From Tengunoibacter tsumagoiensis (lineage in GTDB: Bacteria; Chloroflexota; Ktedonobacteria; Ktedonobacterales; Ktedonobacteraceae): a stretch of DNA of 64,000 bases. Position 1 is the stretch's first letter. Each line of letters opens with the position of its first letter. Position numbers and translations under genes: made by a program. Shown in pieces: positions 8,431-17,656 of the stretch. A model generated the notes under the pieces. That model had not been told where the DNA came from. It saw only the letters and a program-made list of their open reading frames with translations, and did no database searches. The stretch covers positions 3,223,001 through 3,287,000 of the forward strand of contig NZ_BIFR01000001.1 of NCBI RefSeq assembly GCF_003967535.1, read 5' to 3'.

Positions 8431-11400
8431 CTACATTTTGCCAATCACAACTTCGACGTTGTAGCTATCAAGCTTCTTGGCCGAAGAGGGCGAGATGCTC
8501 TCACGATACAGTTCAGCGAACGATGGCTTATCCTTTTCGCTATTGATCGAGAGAAGCATATTTGCAGCCAGCGTCTCGCGCATGATCGCATCGCGGAAGT
8601 CATGCAAGAGATGAACCAGACTGGCGTCATCAGTATACACAGCCAGACCAATTGAATCCTCGATATTGAGGCCAGCCTTTTTGCGCATATCCTGGATAAA
8701 GTGAACCAGATCGCGAACCAGACCCTCTTCGCGCAGATCCTGCGTGATGGTGGTATCCAGTGCCGCGATATAGCCTCGCTCCTCCGCTGTGACAAAGCCA
8801 GGGCGGGCCGTCGAGACCACTTCGATCTCTTCAGGCGTCAGGCTGATCTGCTTCTCAGCAATGACCAGATCCAGTTTGCCATGTGTGTTCAGCTCGGTTG
8901 CAGCCTGTTGAGCCTCATGAGCCGAGAGCCCTTTGAAGTGGCCCAGAATCTTCTGGACCAGAGGGCCATGCTTTGGTCCCAGGATCTTAACCTGAGGTTT
9001 TAGCGTATAGGCCAGCATATCGCTATCATGGCTCATCAGTTCCAGCTTACGGATATTGAGCTCTTCCAGAACCTGATCTTCCAGTCGTTTGATCGCTTCC
9101 TCTTCCTCCGTACTTGGGACACGCACAGAAAGAGTACTCAGTGGCTGACGCACACGAATCTGCGCCTTCTCGCGAGCTGCGCGACCGAGTCCAACCAGGC
9201 GCATAACCAGGTGGGTCTCGCTGGTCAACTTCTCATTGATCAGCTCCTCTTTGACCTGAGGCCAATCGCAGAGATGAACGCTGATCGGAGCCTGTTGATT
9301 GACACTCCGGACCAGATTCTGGTAGAGCTCCTCTGTCATGAAGGGCATAAAAGGAGCCAGCAGAGTGATCAGCGTCGTCAGGCATTCATAGAGCGTCATG
9401 TAGGCTGCTAGCTTATCCTCATCGAGCTGTGATTTCCAGATGCGCTCACGGCTACGGCGGAGGTACCAGTTTGAGAGATCCTCCAGGAAATTTTGCAGGG
9501 CCTCAGACGGTTTGACCGTATCATACTGATCCAGCCCTCTGGTGACATCGCGCACCGTCTGCTGGAGCTCAGAAATAATCCAGCGATCGAGCTCAGTCCG
9601 TTTCTCAACCGGGAGCTGATGCTGAGTGGGATCAAACTGGTCGATATTGGCGTAGGTGATAAAGAACCAGTACACATTCCAGATCTTATCCAGCGTGCGG
9701 CGCACCAGCATCCATTTCTCGCTCAAGCGGACAGGCTGACCGCTCTCCGCTGATTTCTGCATATCATCGGGCGTTGGGATGCGTGGAAAGTTCAGATTCT
9801 GCTCTGGTACATGATTGGTGTAGAGCCAGCGCATGGTATCCGAGCCAACGCGATCGGCGGCATCGTCAAAGACCACCATGTTGCCCTTGGACTTATGCAT
9901 TGGCGTTCCATCCTCGGACATCAACGTAGCATAGCCAAAGAGCGTTTTAAAGGGCGGGCGATTCTCCAGCACCGTACTCATCACCAGCATTGAATAGAAC
10001 CAGTTACGGAACTGCCCCGGGAACGACTCGGTCACGAAGTCAGCTGGGAACCATTCTTCCCAATTGGCATGATTGGAGCGGTAGTTCAGGGTCGAGTAAG
10101 GAACGATACCTGCATCAAGCCATGGATTGCCGACATCTTTAATGCGAGCAACCTCAGCGCCGCAGCCTTTACACTGGATCTTGATAGCATCGATCCAGGG
10201 GCGATGAGGAGTATGTCCTTCAAATTCCTCCCAGCCCGAGACGGCGCGCTCTTTGAGCTCTTCCTTACTGCCAATGACCTCGAAATGACCACATTTCTGG
10301 CAATCGAAGATTGGCAGAGCCAGTCCCCAATAGCGTTTCTTTGAGATCATCCAGTCATCCATATTGTTCAGCCAGTCCATCTCGCGGTCAAAGCCAAATG
10401 ATGGGATCCAGTTGATCTGCTTCACCACCTCCATGATCTCATAGCGTAGCTGGTCCATCGAGATAAACCACTCATCGACCAGGCGGAAGATCAGTTCAGT
10501 CTTACAGCGCCAGCAGGTAGGGTAACGGTGACGATAGTTCTGAGGTCGGTAGAGCAGACCTTTTTTCGTCAGATTTTCAGCAACCTGTGTACCCACCTCA
10601 GCTGCACTCTGTCCTGTAAGCCAATCAAAGCCCTCAACGTAGACGCCAAACTCATCGACGGGAGCAATGACAGCCAGTTTCCACTCTTTAGAGAGCCCAA
10701 AGTCTTCACGGCCACAGCCAGGAGCAATATGGACGATACCTGTCCCCTCAGTCGCACTGACATCTTTCCAGCCAACCACCTTGTGGACAACGCCCTGCGC
10801 TGCCGGTAGCTCATCGAAGGGTCCTCGATAGCCCCAGCCAACCATCTCACTGCCTTTGAGCGTCTCAACAACCGTATAGTCGCCCTTATCGCGGCCCTTC
10901 AAAGCCTTCAGTACCGAAAGCAAGGATTCAGCAATGTAGTAGAACTCGCCATCCTGTTCAACTTTGGCGTAGGTCAGCTCGGGATTGACCGCAGCGGCCA
11001 CATTCGCAGCCAGCGTCCAGGGCGTTGTCGTCCAGGCCAGCAGGTACTCGCCAGGTCGATCATTGAGTGGGAAGCGCACATAGAGGCTCAGGTGCGAGAG
11101 ATCCTTATAGCCCTCGGCCTCCATCTCCATATTAGAGATACCTGTGGCACAGCGAGGGCACCAGGGCATCACATCGCGCCCCTTATAGATCAGGCCGCGC
11201 TCCATGCACTTTTTAAGGAACGACCAGATCGTATAGTTATTCTCATCGGAGAGCGTATAGTAATCGTGGCCCCAATCCATCCAGTAGCCCAGGCGGATCG
11301 ACTGTTCGGTCTGGCGTTTGGCATAGGTAAAGACGCGTTCTTTGCAGCGTTCGACAAACTCAGCGATCCCATAGGTCTCGATATCACGCTTAGACTTGAT

Positions 11401-11730
11401 GCCGAGATCCTGTTCGACGTTGACCTCTACCCACAGGCCTTGACAGTCAAACCCGTTCTGGTAACGCTGGCGAAAGCCCTGCATAGTTTTAAAGCGCTGA
11501 TACAGATCTTTATAGGTGCGGCCCCAGGCGTGATGCACACCCATTGGATTATTGGCCGTGATAGGACCATCCAGAAATGAGTAGCGTTTTGAGCTTTGCT
11601 CGTTGCGGCGCAGGTAGTGTTGTCGGACGTTATGCTCATCCCACCACTTCTGAATGGTGTGTTCCAGGGTTGGATAATCTACGCGGTCGGCTGCTACCAC
11701 TGGTTTAAACACACTTGTTGTAACTGACAC
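8431..11730 (-). CDS. ileS: Isoleucyl-tRNA synthetase, type 2 (IleRS2-like) with GVHH signature
   Basis: The 1099-residue enzyme charges tRNA-Ile with isoleucine. It is longer than the common bacterial type (about 940) and fits the eukaryote-like IleRS2 group, known for mupirocin resistance. The class I signature, normally HxGH, reads G64-V-H-H67, in SFLDGPITANNPMGVHHAWG. The second signature is MHKSKGN at about 611-617. The CP1 editing domain has the usual LAWTTTPWTLAAN segment, and a PWCPRCATGISNMEME stretch is present in the connective region. The start is GTG at 11730 with AAGGAGGGG 5 bases upstream. The gene is second in a T-box-controlled operon after an AlaX-like gene, and is closed by a terminator at 8365-8403. 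Confidence 0.96.
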   Translation of the reverse strand: MSVTTSVFKPVVAADRVDYPTLEHTIQKWWDEHNVRQHYLRRNEQSSKRYSFLDGPITANNPMGVHHAWGRTYKDLYQRFKTMQGFRQRYQNGFDCQGLWVEVNVEQDLGIKSKRDIETYGIAEFVERCKERVFTYAKRQTEQSIRLGYWMDWGHDYYTLSDENNYTIWSFLKKCMERGLIYKGRDVMPWCPRCATGISNMEMEAEGYKDLSHLSLYVRFPLNDRPGEYLLAWTTTPWTLAANVAAAVNPELTYAKVEQDGEFYYIAESLLSVLKALKGRDKGDYTVVETLKGSEMVGWGYRGPFDELPAAQGVVHKVVGWKDVSATEGTGIVHIAPGCGREDFGLSKEWKLAVIAPVDEFGVYVEGFDWLTGQSAAEVGTQVAENLTKKGLLYRPQNYRHRYPTCWRCKTELIFRLVDEWFISMDQLRYEIMEVVKQINWIPSFGFDREMDWLNNMDDWMISKKRYWGLALPIFDCQKCGHFEVIGSKEELKERAVSGWEEFEGHTPHRPWIDAIKIQCKGCGAEVARIKDVGNPWLDAGIVPYSTLNYRSNHANWEEWFPADFVTESFPGQFRNWFYSMLVMSTVLENRPPFKTLFGYATLMSEDGTPMHKSKGNMVVFDDAADRVGSDTMRWLYTNHVPEQNLNFPRIPTPDDMQKSAESGQPVRLSEKWMLVRRTLDKIWNVYWFFITYANIDQFDPTQHQLPVEKRTELDRWIISELQQTVRDVTRGLDQYDTVKPSEALQNFLEDLSNWYLRRSRERIWKSQLDEDKLAAYMTLYECLTTLITLLAPFMPFMTEELYQNLVRSVNQQAPISVHLCDWPQVKEELINEKLTSETHLVMRLVGLGRAAREKAQIRVRQPLSTLSVRVPSTEEEEAIKRLEDQVLEELNIRKLELMSHDSDMLAYTLKPQVKILGPKHGPLVQKILGHFKGLSAHEAQQAATELNTHGKLDLVIAEKQISLTPEEIEVVSTARPGFVTAEERGYIAALDTTITQDLREEGLVRDLVHFIQDMRKKAGLNIEDSIGLAVYTDDASLVHLLHDFRDAIMRETLAANMLLSINSEKDKPSFAELYRESISPSSAKKLDSYNVEVVIGKM

Positions 11731-11743
11731 AGTGCCCCTCCTT

Positions 11744-11782
11744 CAATCACAGTGCCGAGCTGTTAGCTGCGGCCTGTGATTG
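11744..11782 (-). other. Long hairpin in the alaX-ileS intergenic spacer
   Basis: On the minus strand CAATCACAG pairs with CTGTGATTG (9 perfect pairs), with a GCCG/CGGC inner stem. It ends right before the ileS Shine-Dalgarno. No T run follows, so it is more likely an mRNA processing or stability element or a translational control site than a terminator. Confidence 0.55.
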
Positions 11783-11899
11783 TGTACTGACTAGCGTTTG
11801 TTCTTGTACATATCGAAAATGCTTCTCTCCTGGAACGGGCCTGGCGATGTGCAGAATCCCATTGGACAGGTTTTTTATCGTGAGAGAAAAGGGGATGGA

Positions 11900-12631
11900 C
11901 TAAACGGTTCTGGGTGGTGTAAGCACCAGCTCTACGCGTTTATTGATGCGCCCCTTATTCTCAGTTTTCATAATCATAATGCCCCCAACCTCCCTGGTAT
12001 GGTTCACATGTGTCCCCCCATCGGCCTGAAGGTCCAGCCCTACAATCTCCACAATCCGAACCTCTTCGATATCTGGTGGTAAGAGATTAATTTTGGTGCG
12101 TACCAGATCAGGAATCGCAAAAGCCTTTTCACGTGGCAGAGTATAGACGCGAAGCGGATAATCTGCCTCAATAGCCTCATTGACCAGCTTCTCAATATGA
12201 TTGATCCGCTCTTTATCCAGATTCTCCATCGAGAAATCCATGCGTGCACGATCAGGATACATCTGTCCACCCGTCACCTGAACCCCATATTCATGCCACA
12301 GAATGCCACAGAGAATATGAAGTGCCGTATGGGTACGCATCATTTGATAGCGAAAGTTCCAATCAATTGTGCCCACCACTGCTGTCCCCACGGGTGGTGG
12401 TGGATAGTCAAGGGTATGCCAGACCACATCCTGACGTTTGCTCAGAGCAATGACGCTGGCCTGTTCATGATTATTCTCCCAGCTAATCATCCCTCGATCG
12501 GCCATCTGACCGCCGCCGCCAGGATAAAAGACCGTCGCATCCAGAGCAATATCATTTCCATCAACAGCTACAACGGTCGCGGTGCACTCATAGGTAAAGC
12601 TATTTGTATGGTAAAGAAGTTTTGTTTTCAT
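11900..12631 (-). CDS. AlaX-like free-standing tRNA-editing protein
   Basis: The 243-residue protein has the alanyl-tRNA synthetase second-additional-domain fold. An N-terminal glycine-rich strand-turn TVFYPGGGGQMADRG (about 34-47) is followed by the zinc motif H101-T-A-L-H105 and by GGTHV with H208. Stand-alone AlaX proteins hydrolyse Ser-tRNA-Ala or Gly-tRNA-Ala. The usual CGGTH cysteine is D204 here (QADGGTHV), so the zinc site has His, His, Asp, His as candidate ligands. The ATG follows GAGGGGG by 5 bases. It is the first gene after a T-box leader with an Ile specifier, and ileS follows 169 bases later. Its true tRNA substrate is open. Confidence 0.85.
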   Translation of the reverse strand: MKTKLLYHTNSFTYECTATVVAVDGNDIALDATVFYPGGGGQMADRGMISWENNHEQASVIALSKRQDVVWHTLDYPPPPVGTAVVGTIDWNFRYQMMRTHTALHILCGILWHEYGVQVTGGQMYPDRARMDFSMENLDKERINHIEKLVNEAIEADYPLRVYTLPREKAFAIPDLVRTKINLLPPDIEEVRIVEIVGLDLQADGGTHVNHTREVGGIMIMKTENKGRINKRVELVLTPPRTV

Positions 12632-12654
12632 TGTATCCCCCTCTTTTGGCCAAC

Positions 12655-12990
12655 AAAAAACCCCTCGCCCATCGTAGGGACGAGAGGAATTCCCGCGGTA
12701 CCACCCTGATTAGCCAACAAGACTAGAAGATCCTGTTAGTGCTCACTCATATCATTGTATTCTCGCTTTATCCTTGCAGTGGCTCTAAGACGAGCCATTG
12801 ACGTCAGGAAGTGAGATTACACGCCTCCATGGTAACGGGGAGGAGACCGACCAGGCCTACTGTGGTTATCAGTTCGGCTGGTGGCTCAGGAGTGATTTTC
12901 GGTCGGTTGTCTGTATCCGGTTGCACCGGCCCCGGACTCTCTGTGACAGAGCTAACTGACGTACTCTCTCCCTCTTCGCTTATACTGTAG
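12655..12990 (-). ncRNA. T-box leader, predicted tRNA-Ile sensing (specifier AUC)
   Basis: Read on the minus strand. Stem I opens at about 12987 with the AGCGAAGAGGGAGAGAGTAC segment, whose GA-rich internal loop is typical. The distal part has CAGAGAGTCCGGGG. The 3' side of the specifier loop reads GAAA-AUC-ACUCCUGAG with AUC at 12896-12894, followed by the conserved purine. The T-box antiterminator sequence AGGGTGGTACCGCGG is at 12707-12693. It is followed by a CCTCTCG/CGAGGGG terminator stem and a run of six T (12687-12655), 24 bases before the alaX-like ATG. Uncharged tRNA-Ile would favour read-through into alaX-like and ileS. Confidence 0.92.
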
Positions 12991-13246
12991 GTCTTTGCTG
13001 AATTGATGGGATTATGGAACTTGTCCTGTTTTCCATCCACCTTGTGAATGAGAAACAAGATCATCTGAGATCGGCTTATCGTGACTGAGATGTGGTTACA
13101 TCCGTCGTAGTTTCTATAGGCTATCTCAAGAACGATTATTTTGCTGTATAGTAAAGCTATGATACCATAGGAAATGGCAGAATACAATAGCTGAATCTCA
13201 GACACAAGCGAGCAAGCAGTGAGCAGGAATGTGGAGGGTTTGTGGG

Positions 13247-13295
13247 CTTGTTGTCAATGTACTCTTGTTTGTGAACTTGTTGTCAATGTAATCTT
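13247..13295 (+). repeat. Two 20-bp direct repeats upstream of sucA
   Basis: CTTGTTGTCAATGTACTCTT (13247-13266) and its near-copy with one change (13276-13295) are spaced 29 bases start to start, ending 12 bases before the sucA ATG. They may be tandem activator or repressor sites, or a recent local duplication. Confidence 0.6.
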
Positions 13296-13306
13296 AAGGA
13301 ATCATC

Positions 13307-16135
13307 ATGCATAACCTGGACAGATTTTATGGGCCGAATGCGGGATATGTGCTGGAGCTCTATGAACGCTACCAGCAGGACCCCGCGTCAGTTGACGCAG
13401 CGACGCGTGCTATCTTTCGCTCATGGGAACCTGAGGTGCAGGAGCCGATGGCACAGGAGAATGTGGGGAGCGTCTCGCAATCACACGTGTCGAAAATAGT
13501 GGCGGCCTCTGCCCTTGCGCACGCGATTCGAGAGCGCGGACATCTAGGGGCACACCTTGATCCTTTGGGGAGCGATCCTCTAGGAGATCCGGCTCTATTG
13601 ACAGAGACGCATGGCATTAGCGATGACGATTTAATGCGCCTGTCTCCCAGCGTCGTTGGTGGGCATTCTGCGGAGGGGGCTTCCAATGCCCTGGAAGCCA
13701 TTACAGCCTTACGGGCAATGTATTCAGGAACAATCAGCTACGAGTTTGATCAGGTAAAGAGCTCAAGTGAGCGAGCCTGGCTGAGGGATGCCGTTGGCCT
13801 GCGGCTCTATCACCGCGATCCCAATGCTGCGGATGCACGGAAGCTCTTGCGGCGTTTAACGCAGGTTGAGATCTTTGAGCGCTACTTACATCAGACCTTT
13901 CCGGGTCAGAAACGGTTTTCCATTGAAGGCACCGATATGCTGCTGCCAATGTTGGATGAGATTATTGCGGGTGCCATAGACTCTGAGACCAAAGAGGTTA
14001 TTATTGGGATGGCCCATCGTGGCCGTTTAAACGTGCTTGCGCATACCCTTGGAAAGCCTTATGCGGCTATTCTGGCCGAGTTTGCCCATGTCAAGCATGA
14101 AGAAGGCATTCCACTTACCGATAGCTTTGGGTTTGGCTGGACGGGCGATGTGAAGTATCATCTTGGGGCTGAACATCTGCTTGGGCAGGGAGCCGCACGT
14201 GATCTCAACGTTATCCTGGCTCCAAATCCCAGCCATCTGGAATTTGTTGGTGCCGTCATCGAAGGGATGGCTCGGGCCTCGCAGGAGATTCGCCAGGTAC
14301 AGAAGCGCTCGCCCTTACTGGATGTCGATAAGTCGTTGCCGATTGCGATTCACGGAGATGCAGCCTTCCCTGGTGAAGGAGTTGTGGCTGAGACGCTGAA
14401 CCTCTGGCATCTTCATGGCTATTGGGTTGGTGGTACCATCCATATGATTGTGAACAATCAGTTAGGCTTTACCACCGATCCAAAAGATAGTCGTTCAACC
14501 GTTTTTGCCAGCGATCTGGCTAAAGGTTTTGGCATCCCCATCATTCATGTCAATGCTGATGATCCTTATGCCTGTCTGACTGCTGTACGTATCGCTCATG
14601 CCTATCGAGACCATTTCCATAAGGATGTTTTAATTGACCTGATTGGCTATCGGCGCTGGGGGCACAACGAAGGGGATGAGCCAGCCTTTACACAGCCTCA
14701 TATGTATGAACTGATTCGAGAGCATCCGAGTGTACGAGAGCTCTATATCCGCTTATTGGATCAGCAGAAGGTCGTTACACGTGCAGAAGCTGAGCTATTA
14801 GAGAAAGAGATCTTTGCCGAGCTGGAGCAGGCAAAGCGAGATGCTGATACAGGGGCTTTTGCTCCAGAAGCACAACTGCCTAATGGACATCACGCTTCGT
14901 TCTCTGGCGAGCAGCAACCACCTCGATTGTCGGCTGACCACATTCGCAAGCTGAATGAAGATCTGTTAACCTGGCCAAAGAATTTTACCCCCCATCCGAA
15001 GCTGGCTCGTATCCTTCAGCGGCGTGCTACTACCCTTGGCGCGGAGGGAGGAATTGATTGGGGACAGGCTGAAGCGTTAGCTTTTGCGTCTATCCTTGTG
15101 GATGGGACCCCGATCCGCCTGACAGGCCAGGACGCTGAGCGCGGTACATTTAGCCATCGCAACGCAGTCATTCATAGTCTGCATAGCAACAATACCTATA
15201 TTCCTTTGCAGAATGTGCAGGGGGCCCAGGCCTCATTCTCAGTCTATAATAGCCCGTTGACCGAGACTGCGACGTTGGGATTTGAGTATGGCTATAGCGT
15301 TCATGCACCTGAGGCCCTGGTTCTCTGGGAGGCTCAATTTGGCGACTTTGCCAATGTTGGGCAGGTTATTATTGATCAGTTTATCGCTTCTGGTCGGGCC
15401 AAATGGATGCAGAACTCTTCAATTGTCATGCTTTTGCCGCATGGATATGAGGGGCAGGGACCAGAGCATTCCAGTGCCCGCCTGGAGCGTTATCTTCAGA
15501 TGGCTGCTCAGGATAACTGGCGCGTTGCCAATTGTTCAACAGCTGCTCAATACTTTCATCTATTGCGTCAACAGGCCTATTATCTGCAACGAAAACCTCG
15601 CCCTTTGATTCTTATGACTCCTAAGGCACTGTTGCGTCAGCCCCAGTCATCCTCCCGTTTAGAGGATTTGACAGAAAAAGGGTTTCAAAACGTTATTGAT
15701 GATGAACGAGCTCGCCAGCAGCCTGAAAAGATTCAGCGCATCGTCCTTTGTACTGGTAAAATAGCCATAGACTTGCTAGGTCACGAGAGTCGTGCCCATA
15801 ATGAAGATGTCGCAATTGTACGGGTTGAAATGCTCTACCCTTTTCCAGGCGATGAGTTGAAACAAGTGATCGCTGGCTATCCACAGGCGACAGAGGTTGT
15901 CTGGGTCCAGGAAGAGCCACGTAACATGGGCGCCTGGAGCTATATGTTTCCACGTTTACGTGCACTACTCAGTCGGTTGACTGAGCGTAATTTGACACTT
16001 GATGTGATTGCGCGACCAGAGCGCTCAAGCCCGGCGGCAGGTTTCTGGGATCTTTATGTTGCAGAGCAAGGGCAGATTATTGCCGAAGTTTCTCGCACAC
16101 CGCTAGGACAGTCCGGAGGAAAGTATGTCCGTTGA
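13307..16135 (+). CDS. sucA: 2-oxoglutarate dehydrogenase E1 component
   Basis: The 942-residue thiamine-diphosphate enzyme decarboxylates 2-oxoglutarate and passes the succinyl group to the lipoyl arm of E2 in the TCA cycle. The N-terminal peripheral-subunit-binding segment is seen as [21 protein letters not shown]. Family signatures are [29 protein letters not shown], the [19 protein letters not shown]hDP-Mg region and a GHNEGDEP loop. The C-terminal half has [43 protein letters not shown] and the end [15 protein letters not shown] lies 7 bases before the ATG. sucB begins before this gene ends. Confidence 0.97.
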   Translation: MHNLDRFYGPNAGYVLELYERYQQDPASVDAATRAIFRSWEPEVQEPMAQENVGSVSQSHVSKIVAASALAHAIRERGHLGAHLDPLGSDPLGDPALLTETHGISDDDLMRLSPSVVGGHSAEGASNALEAITALRAMYSGTISYEFDQVKSSSERAWLRDAVGLRLYHRDPNAADARKLLRRLTQVEIFERYLHQTFPGQKRFSIEGTDMLLPMLDEIIAGAIDSETKEVIIGMAHRGRLNVLAHTLGKPYAAILAEFAHVKHEEGIPLTDSFGFGWTGDVKYHLGAEHLLGQGAARDLNVILAPNPSHLEFVGAVIEGMARASQEIRQVQKRSPLLDVDKSLPIAIHGDAAFPGEGVVAETLNLWHLHGYWVGGTIHMIVNNQLGFTTDPKDSRSTVFASDLAKGFGIPIIHVNADDPYACLTAVRIAHAYRDHFHKDVLIDLIGYRRWGHNEGDEPAFTQPHMYELIREHPSVRELYIRLLDQQKVVTRAEAELLEKEIFAELEQAKRDADTGAFAPEAQLPNGHHASFSGEQQPPRLSADHIRKLNEDLLTWPKNFTPHPKLARILQRRATTLGAEGGIDWGQAEALAFASILVDGTPIRLTGQDAERGTFSHRNAVIHSLHSNNTYIPLQNVQGAQASFSVYNSPLTETATLGFEYGYSVHAPEALVLWEAQFGDFANVGQVIIDQFIASGRAKWMQNSSIVMLLPHGYEGQGPEHSSARLERYLQMAAQDNWRVANCSTAAQYFHLLRQQAYYLQRKPRPLILMTPKALLRQPQSSSRLEDLTEKGFQNVIDDERARQQPEKIQRIVLCTGKIAIDLLGHESRAHNEDVAIVRVEMLYPFPGDELKQVIAGYPQATEVVWVQEEPRNMGAWSYMFPRLRALLSRLTERNLTLDVIARPERSSPAAGFWDLYVAEQGQIIAEVSRTPLGQSGGKYVR

Positions 16136-17438
16136 AATTCATGTTCCCACATTGGGAGAATCGATCGTCGATGCTACGGTAGCATCATGGCTCAAACAAG
16201 AGGGCGATGCAGTACAGCGCGGAGACGCCCTTGTGGAGCTGGAGACTGATAAGATTAACGTTGAGGTGAACGCTGAACAAGATGGTGTTCTCCAACAGAT
16301 CGTAAAACAGGCTGGCGAGGTGGTGGAGGTTGGTGCGGTCCTGGGAATCATCGGTGCTGAAGGAGGGGCGAAGAGCGCTGCCGTTGAGCAGAGCAAAGCG
16401 GCGCAGCCGGAAGTGAAGTCAGTGCCGGTTGCCGAGCAGGCTACCGTCCTGTTTGATGCACAGCGCCCTCCATCTCCTCTGGCCCGCAGGATTGCCGCTG
16501 AACATAACGTCGATATTGCCCAGGTGAAAGGGAGCAGTCCTCATGGTCGTGTGACCAAGGACGATGTCATCAACTATCTGGAGCAGAGTACGAGCGTACA
16601 GCCGAATGCGCAACCTGCCTCATCCGCTCAGCAGGTCCCGGCCACGCAGCCTCTTGTACAGCCCACCAGGCCCGCCGTAGCCCCACCTGCAAACGGTACA
16701 AAGCCATTAGTGGAGCCCCCTTCGGCAAACGTGAATGCGGGACGAGAAGAACGTATCCGTATGTCGCGCCGACGGCAGACCATCGCCCAGAGGTTGGTTG
16801 AGGCTCAGCGGACCGCAGCCATGTTAACAACGTTTAACGAAGTTGATATGAGCGCGATTATGGACGTGCGCAGTCGCCGAAAAGACTCCTTCAAAGAGCG
16901 CAATAACGTCTCACTGGGCTTTATGTCGTTCTTTACCAAAGCCGCCGTAGGAGCTTTAAAGGCCTTTCCCCGCCTCAATGCCGAGATTCAGGGGAATGAG
17001 ATCGTTCTGAAGCATTATTATGATCTGGGCATTGCCGTCTCGACCGAAGAAGGCCTTGTCGTCCCGGTGCTACGCGATGCGGATCGCAAGAGCTTTGCGC
17101 AGATTGAACGCGAGATCGCCGATCTGGCGAAGCGTGCACGTGCCAATACCTTATCATTGCCGGAGCTTCAGGGTGGGACATTCACCATCACCAATGGTGG
17201 CGTCTTTGGTTCATTGCTCTCAACCCCGATTCTCAATGCGCCTCAGGTCGCGATTCTGGGAATGCACAAGATCGAGCAGCGCCCAATTGCGCTGAATGGA
17301 CAGGTTGTCATCCGACCAATGATGTATCTGGCGATGTCCTATGACCATCGTATTGTCGATGGTAGCGAGGCTGTTCGCTTTCTGGTCAAGATCAAAGAAC
17401 TGATTGAGGATCCAGAAGCCCTGCTCCTTGAGGGCTAA
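16125..17438 (+). CDS. sucB: 2-oxoglutarate dehydrogenase E2, dihydrolipoyl succinyltransferase
   Basis: The 437-residue protein has three parts. A lipoyl domain occupies about 1-80, with the lipoylated Lys in [12 protein letters not shown] Pro/Gln/Ala-rich linker joins it to an E3-binding domain at about 110-150 ([32 protein letters not shown], read in pieces). The C-terminal acyltransferase domain has the active-site motif [15 protein letters not shown] and the [12 protein letters not shown] segment. The ATG overlaps sucA by 11 bases and has GGAGG upstream, so the two are translationally coupled. No E3 (lipoamide dehydrogenase) gene follows, so it must lie elsewhere. Confidence 0.96.
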   Translation: MSVEIHVPTLGESIVDATVASWLKQEGDAVQRGDALVELETDKINVEVNAEQDGVLQQIVKQAGEVVEVGAVLGIIGAEGGAKSAAVEQSKAAQPEVKSVPVAEQATVLFDAQRPPSPLARRIAAEHNVDIAQVKGSSPHGRVTKDDVINYLEQSTSVQPNAQPASSAQQVPATQPLVQPTRPAVAPPANGTKPLVEPPSANVNAGREERIRMSRRRQTIAQRLVEAQRTAAMLTTFNEVDMSAIMDVRSRRKDSFKERNNVSLGFMSFFTKAAVGALKAFPRLNAEIQGNEIVLKHYYDLGIAVSTEEGLVVPVLRDADRKSFAQIEREIADLAKRARANTLSLPELQGGTFTITNGGVFGSLLSTPILNAPQVAILGMHKIEQRPIALNGQVVIRPMMYLAMSYDHRIVDGSEAVRFLVKIKELIEDPEALLLEG

Positions 17439-17457
17439 CACGAGCTTGCTGTTTCTC

Positions 17458-17556
17458 TCGACAGCTAGGCCTTCTACCTGTATAATCAAGGAGATACAGA
17501 GTCGCAATCTTTATCTCCAAATGGCCTGTTTCTCACTTACATTTACAGGTAGAAGG
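17458..17556 (+). promoter_or_regulatory. Promoter with a long inverted repeat around the start site
   Basis: TCGACA (17458-17463), 17 bases, TATAAT (17481-17486). The 13-base arm 17470-17482, which overlaps the -10, is exactly repeated inverted at 17544-17556 (ACAGGTAGAAGG core). The arms could bind one regulator at two sites or form a leader hairpin. The transcript would serve the kinase gene at 17657. Confidence 0.6.
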
Positions 17557-17656
17557 TTGTCAGGCCGAGAGCACTCTTTTGAGGGGTATGCTCAAAGAAC
17601 GCTCAAAAGACGTGTAATGAGAAGACACGGCAGCAACAGAGGGAGTCGTCACAGTT

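Noticed and set aside
9493..11580. Several plus-strand open frames within ileS
   Set aside because: All are shadows of the well-supported IleRS reading frame.
12804..13205. Open frame of 133 codons on the minus strand before alaX-like
   Set aside because: It lies over the T-box leader, including the specifier loop, and has no family match.
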